Below are positions 6,641-12,382 of a stretch of DNA of 16,091 bases, piece by piece. Under the pieces are notes generated by a model. The model made no database searches. It had not been told where the DNA came from and saw nothing but the letters and a program-made list of their open reading frames with translations. The DNA is from an uncultured beta proteobacterium (GTDB lineage Bacteria; Pseudomonadota; Gammaproteobacteria; Burkholderiales; Burkholderiaceae). Each line of letters starts with the position of its first letter. Position 1 is the stretch's first letter. The stretch spans positions 1-16,091 of the forward strand of contig CAIMXN010000273.1 of NCBI GenBank assembly GCA_903845455.1, read 5' to 3'. A program made the translations under genes and the position numbers.

Positions 6641-7510
6641 TTACCAGCCACGCCCAGAGATTTTATTGGGTTCTGGAATTTGAGAAATATTGATGCCGAC
6701 CATAGGTTCACCCAAATTCATGCTGATATTGGCAAGTATTTTTGGGTCTTGATAGTATGTGACGGCTTTAACAATGGCTGCGGCTCGTTTTGCAGGGTCA
6801 CCACTTTTAAAGATTCCTGACCCAACAAATACGCCATCCATGCCCATCTGCATCATTAATGCTGCATCTGCGGGCGTTGCAATGCCACCAGCTGCAAAGT
6901 TCACAACAGGTAGCCTTCCCAGTTTTTGGGTTTTAAGTAGTAACTCATAAGGAGCCCCCAGCTCTTTGGCGAAGCTCATGAGCTCTTCGGGGGGCATGTT
7001 CGTAAGTTTGCGGATGGCTCCAAGAAGAGTGCGGGCATGGCGAACAGCTTCAGAGATGTCACCTGTACCTGCTTCACCTTTAGTACGAATCATCGATGCT
7101 CCTTCACCAATTCGTCTTAGTGCTTCACCAAGGTTACGGCAGCCACACACAAATGGAATCGTGAAAACTTCTTTATTAATGTGATGAGATTCGTCAGCGG
7201 GTGTTAGCACTTCTGATTCATCAATGTAATCAACACCAATCTCTTCTAGGATTTGCGCTTCGACAAAGTGACCAATTCTGCACTTTGCCATTACGGGAAT
7301 GGAAACTGAATCCATAATTTTGAGAATAAGATCTGGATCAGACATACGCGCGACACCACCTTGTGCGCGAATATCTGCAGGAACTCGCTCTAGCGCCATG
7401 ACAGCGCAAGCACCAGCCTCCTCGGCAATCTTGGCCTGCTCAGGAGAGACAACATCCATAATGACGCCACCTTTGAACATTGTGGCAAATCCCTGTTTTA
7501 TTAAAGTCAT
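6641..7510 (-). CDS. pdxS: Pyridoxal 5'-phosphate synthase, lyase subunit PdxS
   Basis: PdxS (289 aa) builds PLP from ribose 5-phosphate, glyceraldehyde 3-phosphate and ammonia supplied by PdxT. It is a TIM barrel that forms a dodecamer. Key residues are Asp19 in GVIMDVVSPEQA, the Schiff-base Lys76 in PVMAKCRIGH and Lys144 in RTKGEAGTGD. All are offset by five from Asp24, Lys81 and Lys149 of Bacillus subtilis, so the enzyme should be active. The N-terminus is slightly short. An in-frame stop just upstream excludes a longer form. The AGGAA ribosome binding site abuts the ATG, which is tight. Most characterised beta- and gammaproteobacteria use the PdxA/PdxJ route instead, so this pair may have been acquired. 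Confidence 0.96.
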   Translation of the reverse strand: MTLIKQGFATMFKGGVIMDVVSPEQAKIAEEAGACAVMALERVPADIRAQGGVARMSDPDLILKIMDSVSIPVMAKCRIGHFVEAQILEEIGVDYIDESEVLTPADESHHINKEVFTIPFVCGCRNLGEALRRIGEGASMIRTKGEAGTGDISEAVRHARTLLGAIRKLTNMPPEELMSFAKELGAPYELLLKTQKLGRLPVVNFAAGGIATPADAALMMQMGMDGVFVGSGIFKSGDPAKRAAAIVKAVTYYQDPKILANISMNLGEPMVGINISQIPEPNKISGRGW

Positions 7511-8100
7511 TTCCTATTGAGAGCCCGTATGATTTGAATTATTTAATAGCAATATGAGTAAAGCAAGTGTCTTGATATCCCATCAGGTAATCATCGCTTG
7601 AAAATCCTGACTAAAAATGTTTTTCTACAAGACTGTAACGACAACGCACATGGGATCTGCCGCCCAAGGTTTTTGTGATTCAGGCATTAAATTTTATGAG
7701 AGTTGAGGAATGATCATATATCCCCAACTCGCTTTTGCGCGTCACCCAACTTTAATTAAGGGGGTAATTGTTGATTTAAAACAAATCAACTCCTACCGAT
7801 TGATTCTGCATTACGCGGATTCATGCAAGCAATGCTGGAATATCCATTTGTACTTGTGATGATCACTTGCAGGCCAAGGGGTGCCCAAGTTAGTTCCTTG
7901 GGTTAAATGGCTCAAATCTGCCAATCAGCGATTCTCGCTAATATGTCAAATAAGCCTCAGATACAGTATGAGGGGATTAAGCTCGATTTTGATGGGATAT
8001 CCAATACAGCATTTGACCTGGACCCCTTCCATTGCAGGCAGATTCAAGATATCTAATATTCATATGGACATTAAATCTAAAAATCATTTAAAGTATTTCT
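7511..8100. other. 590-base intergenic region between pdxS and the alternative oxidase
   Basis: No recognisable gene is seen. The region must hold the promoters for pdxST (leftward) and the oxidase (rightward). Structures visible are a perfect 8-bp inverted repeat at 7770-7790, a hairpin pairing CCCAAG (7884-7889) with CTTGGG (7897-7902), and a 12-base sequence GATATCCCATCA at 7574-7585 that returns inverted at 7990-8001. A 49-codon open frame at 7907-8056 has no ribosome binding site and no recognised similarity. It may be the scrap of a lost gene. Confidence 0.5.
7770..7790. repeat. Perfect 8-bp inverted repeat, possible operator
   Basis: GTTGATTT (7770-7777) and AAATCAAC (7783-7790) are perfect complements around the spacer AAAAC. 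The halves TTGAT and ATCAA resemble FNR half-sites, but they are 9 bases apart rather than the required 4. A standard FNR site is therefore not supported. It lies 310 bases before the oxidase gene and 260 bases before pdxS. Confidence 0.4.
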
Positions 8101-8709
8101 ATGAAAGAGACTGTCCACTACACCCCCATTGATTTTTCTGATCGAGTTGCTCTATTTTTTACTAAAGGTATGCGCTTTTTTGCGGATATCTTTTTTAAGA
8201 AACGCTATGGACACCGAGCCGTTGTTTTGGAAACCGTTGCAGGGGTGCCAGGAATGGTTGCTGGAATGTGGACTCATTTGACAAGCCTACGCAATATGAA
8301 GGTTGGCTATGGACCAAAGATTCGTACACTTTTAGCGGAAGCTGAAAACGAAAGAATGCATCTGATGACTTTCATTGAGATTGCAAAGCCTAATATGTTT
8401 GAGCGCTACCTTGTCTTAATTGCACAGGCTATTTTCTGGAATTTCTTTTTTATTATTTATGTATTTTTTCCAAGAACAGCACATCGTATAGTTGGCTATT
8501 TTGAAGAAGAAGCAGTCTATTCCTACACTGAATATCTAAAAGAAATTGATGAGGGACGGATATCCAATGTGCCGGCTCCAAAGATTGCCATCGATTATTG
8601 GAAACTAGGATCCAGTGCAACCCTGCGAGATGTCGTGATTGCTGTTCGCAATGATGAAGCTCATCATCGGGATACAAACCATCAATTTGCTAGTGACTAT
8701 GACAAATAG
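8101..8709 (+). CDS. aox: Alternative oxidase, membrane-bound diiron ubiquinol oxidase
   Basis: AOX oxidises ubiquinol and reduces oxygen to water without pumping protons, bypassing cytochrome oxidases and resisting cyanide and nitric oxide. All diiron ligand motifs are present in this 202-aa protein: Glu44 in LETVAGVPGMVAGM, Glu84 and His87 in NERMHLMTF, the EEEA box at 135-138 followed by VYSYTEYL, and Glu186 and His189 in NDEAHHRDTNH. The hydrophobic stretch at about 103-124 (LVLIAQAIFWNFFFIIYVFF) matches the monotopic membrane-binding helix region. It lacks the plant N-terminal regulatory cysteine extension, as other bacterial forms do. An in-frame stop at 8089-8091 fixes the start at ATG 8101, with only a weak ribosome binding site. 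It stands alone, with no respiratory gene beside it. Confidence 0.95.
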   Translation: MKETVHYTPIDFSDRVALFFTKGMRFFADIFFKKRYGHRAVVLETVAGVPGMVAGMWTHLTSLRNMKVGYGPKIRTLLAEAENERMHLMTFIEIAKPNMFERYLVLIAQAIFWNFFFIIYVFFPRTAHRIVGYFEEEAVYSYTEYLKEIDEGRISNVPAPKIAIDYWKLGSSATLRDVVIAVRNDEAHHRDTNHQFASDYDK

Positions 8710-8819
8710 TCTAAAGATGAGGGCGCCAATGCCCGTCATCAATAGTTTAGAAAGCAGCAGAGTCTGAGATCCTGAGGCCGAGTCATTTCCGCTCTGGGCC
8801 ACCAAGAATCCTTAAAGTA

Positions 8820-9452
8820 CTACTTTTTCCAAACGCTTGCTAACCATGGCTGTTGTTCAAATGGCAGACCACTTGGCCTATAGTAGTATTCAACTTCAGT
8901 GAACTTTGCATTTGTCATAAAAGATCTCCAGCCTGCTAGATCGTGATACGAGCCAAATCGATCTCCATACCAACTTTCTACATTGTTACCACGAGGATTC
9001 GAGCTAAAAAGAATGCCATTCGGTTTTAAGCAAGTCCATAAATTATCTAGCACTTTTGGCAAAAGATTATTAGGGATGTGAAAAAGTGAAGCATTGGCAA
9101 AAATGCCATCAAAGGCGCTCTCTGGCAAATTTAAGTTAAAAAAATCTTGTACCAATACTTCGCAAGCGCTTTTCCTTCTGGCTATTTGAGCGGCTTGTTG
9201 GCTACCTTCAAGGCCCATAGCGACATGACCAAGCTTAGTCAAGGTTTGCAGGTCTCTTCCCGGGCCACATCCAAAATCAAGAATATGAAATGGCGGCTCA
9301 GTCTTGATGGCTCTTAATAGTGCATTGATATTTTGACTGACATCATGACTTTGAGTACCCTCGTCATAAGAAACAGCATTCTGGTCGTAATGGGTAATAT
9401 TTCTTTGGGAAATCAGCCTAGATTCATCCAAGGGATTTTGTAGATTAGACAT
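8820..9452 (-). CDS. Class I SAM-dependent methyltransferase
   Basis: This is a 210-aa cytoplasmic protein with a Rossmann-like methyltransferase fold. Motif I is ILDFGCGPGRD (57-67), the SAM-binding glycine loop. The acidic end of beta-2 is GLEGS (80-84), with VQDFFNLNLP (101-110) for the adenine side. FDGIFANASLFHIP (114-127) and LKPNGILFSSNPRG (142-155) are post-motifs typical of the type 11/25 families. The N-terminal HYDQNAVSYDEGTQ is common in such enzymes. The substrate cannot be told. The start ATG has AGGTAA about 10 bases upstream. It faces the oxidase gene tail to tail, 110 bases apart, and has no operon partner. Confidence 0.85.
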   Translation of the reverse strand: MSNLQNPLDESRLISQRNITHYDQNAVSYDEGTQSHDVSQNINALLRAIKTEPPFHILDFGCGPGRDLQTLTKLGHVAMGLEGSQQAAQIARRKSACEVLVQDFFNLNLPESAFDGIFANASLFHIPNNLLPKVLDNLWTCLKPNGILFSSNPRGNNVESWYGDRFGSYHDLAGWRSFMTNAKFTEVEYYYRPSGLPFEQQPWLASVWKK

Positions 9453-9822
9453 TATCAGTATTACCTAATTTTAGTGGAGGTTGTTCCTAATCAAACTTTA
9501 ATGGAGAAATGAGTATCTGTCTTGAATAGGTCAAGTTGCGCCGCTGAGACTTGATTGGCGTGAAGACCACTTACGGCCTTAAAACAGACTTAGCCAAAAA
9601 CTTCATTGAGTTGACCAAGTTCGGCTAACCATTGACAGTTAAAATATTAAAAGACTTGGTAATATTAATCAGGGTTATTCCTAATTATTTGGAATATCAA
9701 TCTTATGAAAAATATATACAACTGCCCACGACTTACTTTTATCTAGTTTAGGTGTGCTGTATTTGATTTTTTTATTTTTTGTTAGATGATTTAATGAATT
9801 AAATAACATTGCTAGGATATGT
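9453..9822. other. 370-base AT-rich intergenic region
   Basis: This holds the promoter region of the methyltransferase (leftward) and of the small membrane protein (rightward). A short coding-like scrap at 9548-9628 is listed separately. TATTCC (9676-9681) pairs with GGAATA (9691-9696) around 9 bases. A T-rich run lies at 9762-9781. Nothing else is recognised. Confidence 0.5.
9548..9628 (+). pseudogene. Possible remnant of an IS110-type transposase N-terminus
   Basis: An open frame between TGA 9545-9547 and TAA 9626-9628 reads from GTG 9560 as VKTTYGLKTDLAKNFIELTK followed by FG and a stop. The DLAKN block preceded by a short basic start resembles the beginning of IS110-family transposases, where DLAKNVFQ follows a similar lead. 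Only 26 codons remain and two residues appear inserted before the Asp. No terminal repeats or further transposase sequence are seen. This is a weak call from pattern memory. Confidence 0.28.
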
Positions 9823-10152
9823 ATGGTGAATTTGAAGTCAAGTATTCTTAATCTAAATAATAGATTAGCTACAAAAATTACGATTGCATTTGGAACAATG
9901 TGGTGCCTCTACGTTTTTCTTGTCTTTTCACTTTTACCAATTTATGCGCCACACTGGGAGCATATTGCCCTATATATCAGTAACTGCATTCAGCTAGTTG
10001 CTCTTCCAGCTCTCATGGTTGGCAACTCATTTTTAGCAAGAGAGGCAGCAGAACAAGCCGAGCAGGATCACAATGCACTCAAAGAGTTATTGGCTGATAT
10101 GCGAGAGGAGATGGCCTTATTAAAAAAATTGACAAAAACTGAAGAGTATTGA
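9823..10152 (+). CDS. Small two-helix membrane protein with coiled-coil tail
   Basis: This is a 109-aa protein of unknown function. Two hydrophobic helices lie at about 22-42 (AFGTMWCLYVFLVFSLLPIY) and 47-69 (HIALYISNCIQLVALPALMV). They are followed by a charged heptad-like helix at 71-104 (LAREAAEQAEQDHNALKELL and on), predicted as a cytoplasmic coiled coil. The G-T-M-W-C pattern with a later Q-L-x-x-L-P-x-x-x-V-G recalls small membrane proteins sometimes grouped with DUF1003 or low-affinity iron permease-like families. I cannot confirm that. AGGA at 9814-9817, 5 bases before ATG 9823, supports the start; a GTG follows directly. It stands alone, and its stop codon lies in a long hairpin. Confidence 0.75.
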   Translation: MVNLKSSILNLNNRLATKITIAFGTMWCLYVFLVFSLLPIYAPHWEHIALYISNCIQLVALPALMVGNSFLAREAAEQAEQDHNALKELLADMREEMALLKKLTKTEEY

Positions 10153-10180
10153 GTAGTCATTATTGAAAACTCTCAATACT
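10145..10180 (+). repeat. Hairpin overlapping the stop of the small membrane protein gene
   Basis: AGTATTGAG (10145-10153) pairs perfectly with CTCAATACT (10172-10180) around an 18-base loop, and weaker pairs extend it by two. It contains the TGA stop at 10150-10152. No T-run follows, so it may act in mRNA stability rather than intrinsic termination. Confidence 0.45.
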
Positions 10181-10488
10181 TTGATAAAGAGGTTTTCTGT
10201 TCTTTGTGGTCATCTTCGCCTTTGGATCGAGAAGTGTCTAATGACCTACATTGCCCCAACTAGCTCAAATCAGCCACTAAGAGACATCTGCAATAGGTCA
10301 TTTCAATCTATTGCCAATACTGAGAGCTATTGGGAGTAATCACTAGTAGATTGGATTAAATTGTTTTTTAACAAAACTCCTCCTTCAGCTTAAGAGTGAT
10401 TAAGCGTCTTGCCCGAGATTACGAGCGCTAACAATATCGAGTATATTTTGGTGAGATGGAGAGCCCGTTCCTCAATCATGGAGATAAG
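10153..10488. other. 336-base intergenic region with several inverted repeats
   Basis: No gene is recognised. Besides the hairpin at its left edge and the long stem at 10240-10302, CCAATA (10314-10319) pairs with TATTGG (10328-10333). TTGTT and AACAA flank a T4 near 10361-10374. The density of stems suggests a structured untranslated RNA or mobile-element debris. Confidence 0.4.
10240..10302. repeat. Long inverted repeat, 13 pairs with a 2-base bulge
   Basis: AATGACCTA (10240-10248) pairs perfectly with TAGGTCATT (10294-10302). After a 2-base bulge (10249-10250) TTGC (10251-10254) pairs with GCAA (10290-10293), enclosing a 35-base loop. It is not followed by a T-run. It may be part of a small RNA, or the fold of a short non-autonomous mobile element. 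Neither is shown. Confidence 0.45.
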
Positions 10489-10845
10489 ATGAATATTCAA
10501 TTAAGTGATGTAATTAATTTAATGCCTGAAGTTATTTTTTACAAAGATTTAAATGGCTTATATCAGGGCGGTAATTTAGCATGGGCAGAGTTGATAGGTA
10601 AATCAGTCAATCAAATGATTGGAAAATCAGATTTAGATATTTTCCCCAAAGAAAGTGCTCAGATTTACCATGACCATGATTTAAAAATGTTGGCATTGAA
10701 ACAAGAAACGAGGAATGAGGAATGGATCCAATACCCCGATGGAAGACGTGTTTTTGTGGAGACCCAAAAAACACCAATCCGCAATAAAGATGGGGAAGTT
10801 ATTGGCTTATTTGGTATATGCCGACCCATCACTAAGAATGGATAA
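10489..10845 (+). CDS. Stand-alone PAS domain protein
   Basis: This 118-aa protein is essentially one PAS sensor domain with no output module. The order is typical: LMPEVIFYKDLNGLYQGGNL for the first strands, AWAELIGKSVNQMIGKSDLD for the central helices, IFPKESAQIYHDHDLKML for the connector, then WIQYPDGRRVFVETQKTP and GEVIGLFGICRPIT for the last beta strands. Such domains bind small ligands or cofactors or mediate protein contacts. Residues that would fix haem or flavin are not obvious, and there is no flavin-binding NCRFLQ. The ATG at 10489 has GGAG 5 bases upstream; the ATG 33 bases earlier (10456) is badly spaced. It resembles the sensory part of hybrid histidine kinases, so it may be a detached fragment or a partner of a kinase encoded elsewhere. 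Confidence 0.8.
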   Translation: MNIQLSDVINLMPEVIFYKDLNGLYQGGNLAWAELIGKSVNQMIGKSDLDIFPKESAQIYHDHDLKMLALKQETRNEEWIQYPDGRRVFVETQKTPIRNKDGEVIGLFGICRPITKNG

Positions 10846-10939
10846 ATATTTTGTTAAATATAGCCAATCCCATCTACTGGTCTATATCGAATTTTATTAG
10901 AGTAATGTCAATAGAACTTTGAGCTGTCTTCATTTCTTG

Positions 10940-10964
10940 CTAAGACTATCGCCTTAGTTTTTTT
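10940..10964 (+). terminator. Weak terminator or attenuator before the NTF2-like gene
   Basis: CTAAG (10940-10944) pairs with CTTAG (10953-10957) around 8 bases and is followed directly by seven Ts (10958-10964). The stem is short. It lies 95 bases after the PAS gene and only 5 bases before the ribosome binding site of the next gene. It would either end the PAS transcript or, if that transcript continues, attenuate the downstream gene. Confidence 0.4.
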
Positions 10965-10979
10965 ATATAGGAGAACACA

Positions 10980-11351
10980 ATGGTAGAAGTAGATATTAAT
11001 TTAGAAGGTGAGAAGGTTTATCGCCAGTTTATTAGTGACATTGCTGGTAAGAATTGGTCGGCAGTTGAAGCCATGATTGCCCCTGGTTTTCAATCAGCCC
11101 ACTCTGATGGAGCAAGAGATCGTAATGGTGAATTAGCTCTTATAAAAGGGATTAATCTAGGCACTTACACTTTGCATGACTTTAAAGTCACTAAAGCAAA
11201 TAACCAGCTTATTATTACCAGCTGGATTTCAATTGAGGAGACTATTAATGGCGAGCGCCTTTCTACGAAATCTTCTCCACGTTTAAGTGTTTGGGATAAA
11301 ACACCTAATGGTTGGCAGCTTATTGCGTTGGCAAATTTAAATCCTGTTTAA
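10980..11351 (+). CDS. NTF2-like / SnoaL-type alpha+beta barrel protein
   Basis: This is a 123-aa soluble protein with the pattern of the NTF2-like superfamily (DUF4440 and nuclear transport factor 2 domains in bacteria). An N-terminal helix pair reads VYRQFISDIAGKNWSAVEAM. It is followed by IAPGFQSAHSDGARDRNGEL, the LHDFKVTKANNQLIITSWIS strands, and the end SVWDKTPNGWQLIALANLNP. The closing W-x-x-x-x-x-G-W-x-L-x-A-x-A strand pattern is characteristic. Members range from enzymes to ligand binders, and this one's role is unknown. AGGAG at 10969-10973, 6 bases before the ATG, gives a strong ribosome binding site. No signal peptide is seen. Confidence 0.82.
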   Translation: MVEVDINLEGEKVYRQFISDIAGKNWSAVEAMIAPGFQSAHSDGARDRNGELALIKGINLGTYTLHDFKVTKANNQLIITSWISIEETINGERLSTKSSPRLSVWDKTPNGWQLIALANLNPV

Positions 11352-11380
11352 ATCCCACTCTGTAAGAGAAGATTGTTGAT

Positions 11381-11411
11381 TGCTATGCGTTCTCAATGAA
11401 AACGCATAGCA
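11381..11411. terminator. Perfect 11-bp hairpin between convergent genes
   Basis: TGCTATGCGTT (11381-11391) is exactly complementary to AACGCATAGCA (11401-11411) around a 9-base loop. It lies between the NTF2-like gene (+) and the GntR gene (-), which converge here. Neither strand has a T-run after the stem. Its place fits a bidirectional transcript-end structure, but intrinsic termination is not certain. Confidence 0.45.
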
Positions 11412-11480
11412 CATCATGCTACTGCTGCGAGAGGGTCGTTTCGGTGATCAAGCTCTGCTTGCCCAACCATACCGAATTGC

Positions 11481-12212
11481 TTATCTCGGTCTGAGCTCAC
11501 GATGGAAGTTGAGCTCACAGTTATAACGACCTTCAGGGTGATAGCTGACGGTGATTTCAAAAGCATTTTTTTGTGCATCAAAGTACCGCCTAATAATCCG
11601 AAGAGCAGGGGAGTTGGCCTCAACTTTTAAGGCCTTAGCCATACTCTTTTCTAATCTTGTAAGGGAAATGCTCACTGTGGCGCTATCCACGCGTTGCCCA
11701 TAGCCAAGCTCGATTTGTTCATGGACTGGCGTATTGAAGTGTCCTTTGAGTTTTACTACTTCGGAGTAACGGGGTAATAGATAAAAATCTGTCCAGCATA
11801 AGGCTTGAGCATTGCCATCCAAGCGTCTGAGCGCACCAATACGAAACCAGGGTGTGCCAATTGGACAATCTAAAACTTCCGCTAGGGCGGCATTACAGGC
11901 AAGATGCTCCTCAATCACATTCTCCCGAATGGTATTTTGGGGGTAGCTAAATAAATGGCGCAGATCTCCAGCGACGTGAGCAAAGACAGTGGGTTCACTT
12001 GCGGCAATGACTTTGGTGCCGGCACCGGCACGCCTAGTGATTAAACCTTTTTCGACTAATAGCTTTAGCGCATCACGCACAGAATGGTGACTTGCTCCAA
12101 ATTCTTTACATAAGACAGCTTCTGTTGGGAGATAAGCTCCCAGTGGATAAGCCCCACTAAAGATGCGCTCTGACAATGCTGCGCTAATTTTTTGATACAG
12201 CGTTTGCTTCAA
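11481..12212 (-). CDS. GntR/HutC family transcriptional regulator (UTRA domain)
   Basis: This 243-aa regulator has an N-terminal GntR winged helix-turn-helix at about 4-68: LYQKISAALSERIFSGAYPL, GAYLPTEAVLCKEFGASHHS, then VRDALKLLVEKGLITRRAGA. A C-terminal UTRA ligand-binding domain at about 90-235 includes CWTDFYLLPRY, LTRLEKSMAKALKVEANSPA and ALRIIRRYFD. HutC-type regulators usually repress nearby catabolic genes until a pathway metabolite binds. The start appears to be TTG at 12212; no ATG lies near the conserved beginning and an in-frame stop lies close upstream. It is the last gene of the minus-strand catabolic cluster, 15 bases after the remains of a Bug gene, and is probably the local regulator. 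Confidence 0.92.
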   Translation of the reverse strand: MKQTLYQKISAALSERIFSGAYPLGAYLPTEAVLCKEFGASHHSVRDALKLLVEKGLITRRAGAGTKVIAASEPTVFAHVAGDLRHLFSYPQNTIRENVIEEHLACNAALAEVLDCPIGTPWFRIGALRRLDGNAQALCWTDFYLLPRYSEVVKLKGHFNTPVHEQIELGYGQRVDSATVSISLTRLEKSMAKALKVEANSPALRIIRRYFDAQKNAFEITVSYHPEGRYNCELNFHRELRPR

Positions 12213-12227
12213 AATAAATTATTCCAA

Positions 12228-12381
12228 TTAGATATTGTTTTCTTTAATGACCTTTGCCCACTTAGCTGATAATGGGTCTATTGGGATAAGTATTTTGATC
12301 TTTGTTTTGAGCAATACTGAGCCCAATAGACTGACTCAAAATACAGGCCAGCAGCGTTACTTTATAGAGATTCGTTCGCAT
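12228..12381 (-). pseudogene. Internally deleted remnant of a second Bug/TctC binding-protein gene
   Basis: Read on the minus strand from ATG 12381, the frame gives a signal peptide (MRTNLYKVTLLACILSQSIG, LSIAQNKDQNT) followed by YPNRPI, the motif that begins every mature Bug protein. It then meets a stop at 12262-12264. In the neighbouring frame, up to TAA 12228-12230, the sequence reads SAKWAKVIKENNI, which matches the extreme C-terminus of Bug proteins (the intact neighbour ends SKIVKDGNIKAD). Both ends of a roughly 320-residue gene are thus present, joined by a deletion of most of the middle with loss of frame. The remnant begins 1 base after the stop of the intact Bug gene, so this was a tandem pair. 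Confidence 0.82.
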
Positions 12382-12382
12382 A

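Noticed and set aside
7771..7789. FNR-type binding site before the oxidase
   Set aside because: TTGAT and ATCAA halves are present but 9 bases apart, not 4.
7907..8056. A 49-codon open frame upstream of the oxidase
   Set aside because: There is no ribosome binding site and no recognisable motif. It is mentioned only as part of the intergenic region.
8605..8805. Minus-strand 66-codon frame overlapping the end of the oxidase gene
   Set aside because: Half of it is the antisense of conserved oxidase sequence. The hydrophobic part outside is too short to assign.
10456..10488. Longer PAS protein starting at ATG 10456
   Set aside because: GGTGAG abuts that ATG with no spacing, while GGAG is well placed before ATG 10489. 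The extra residues are not PAS-like.
11414..11623. Minus-strand frame overlapping the end of the GntR gene
   Set aside because: It lies mostly inside the UTRA domain in another frame. The short tail beyond it has no recognisable identity.
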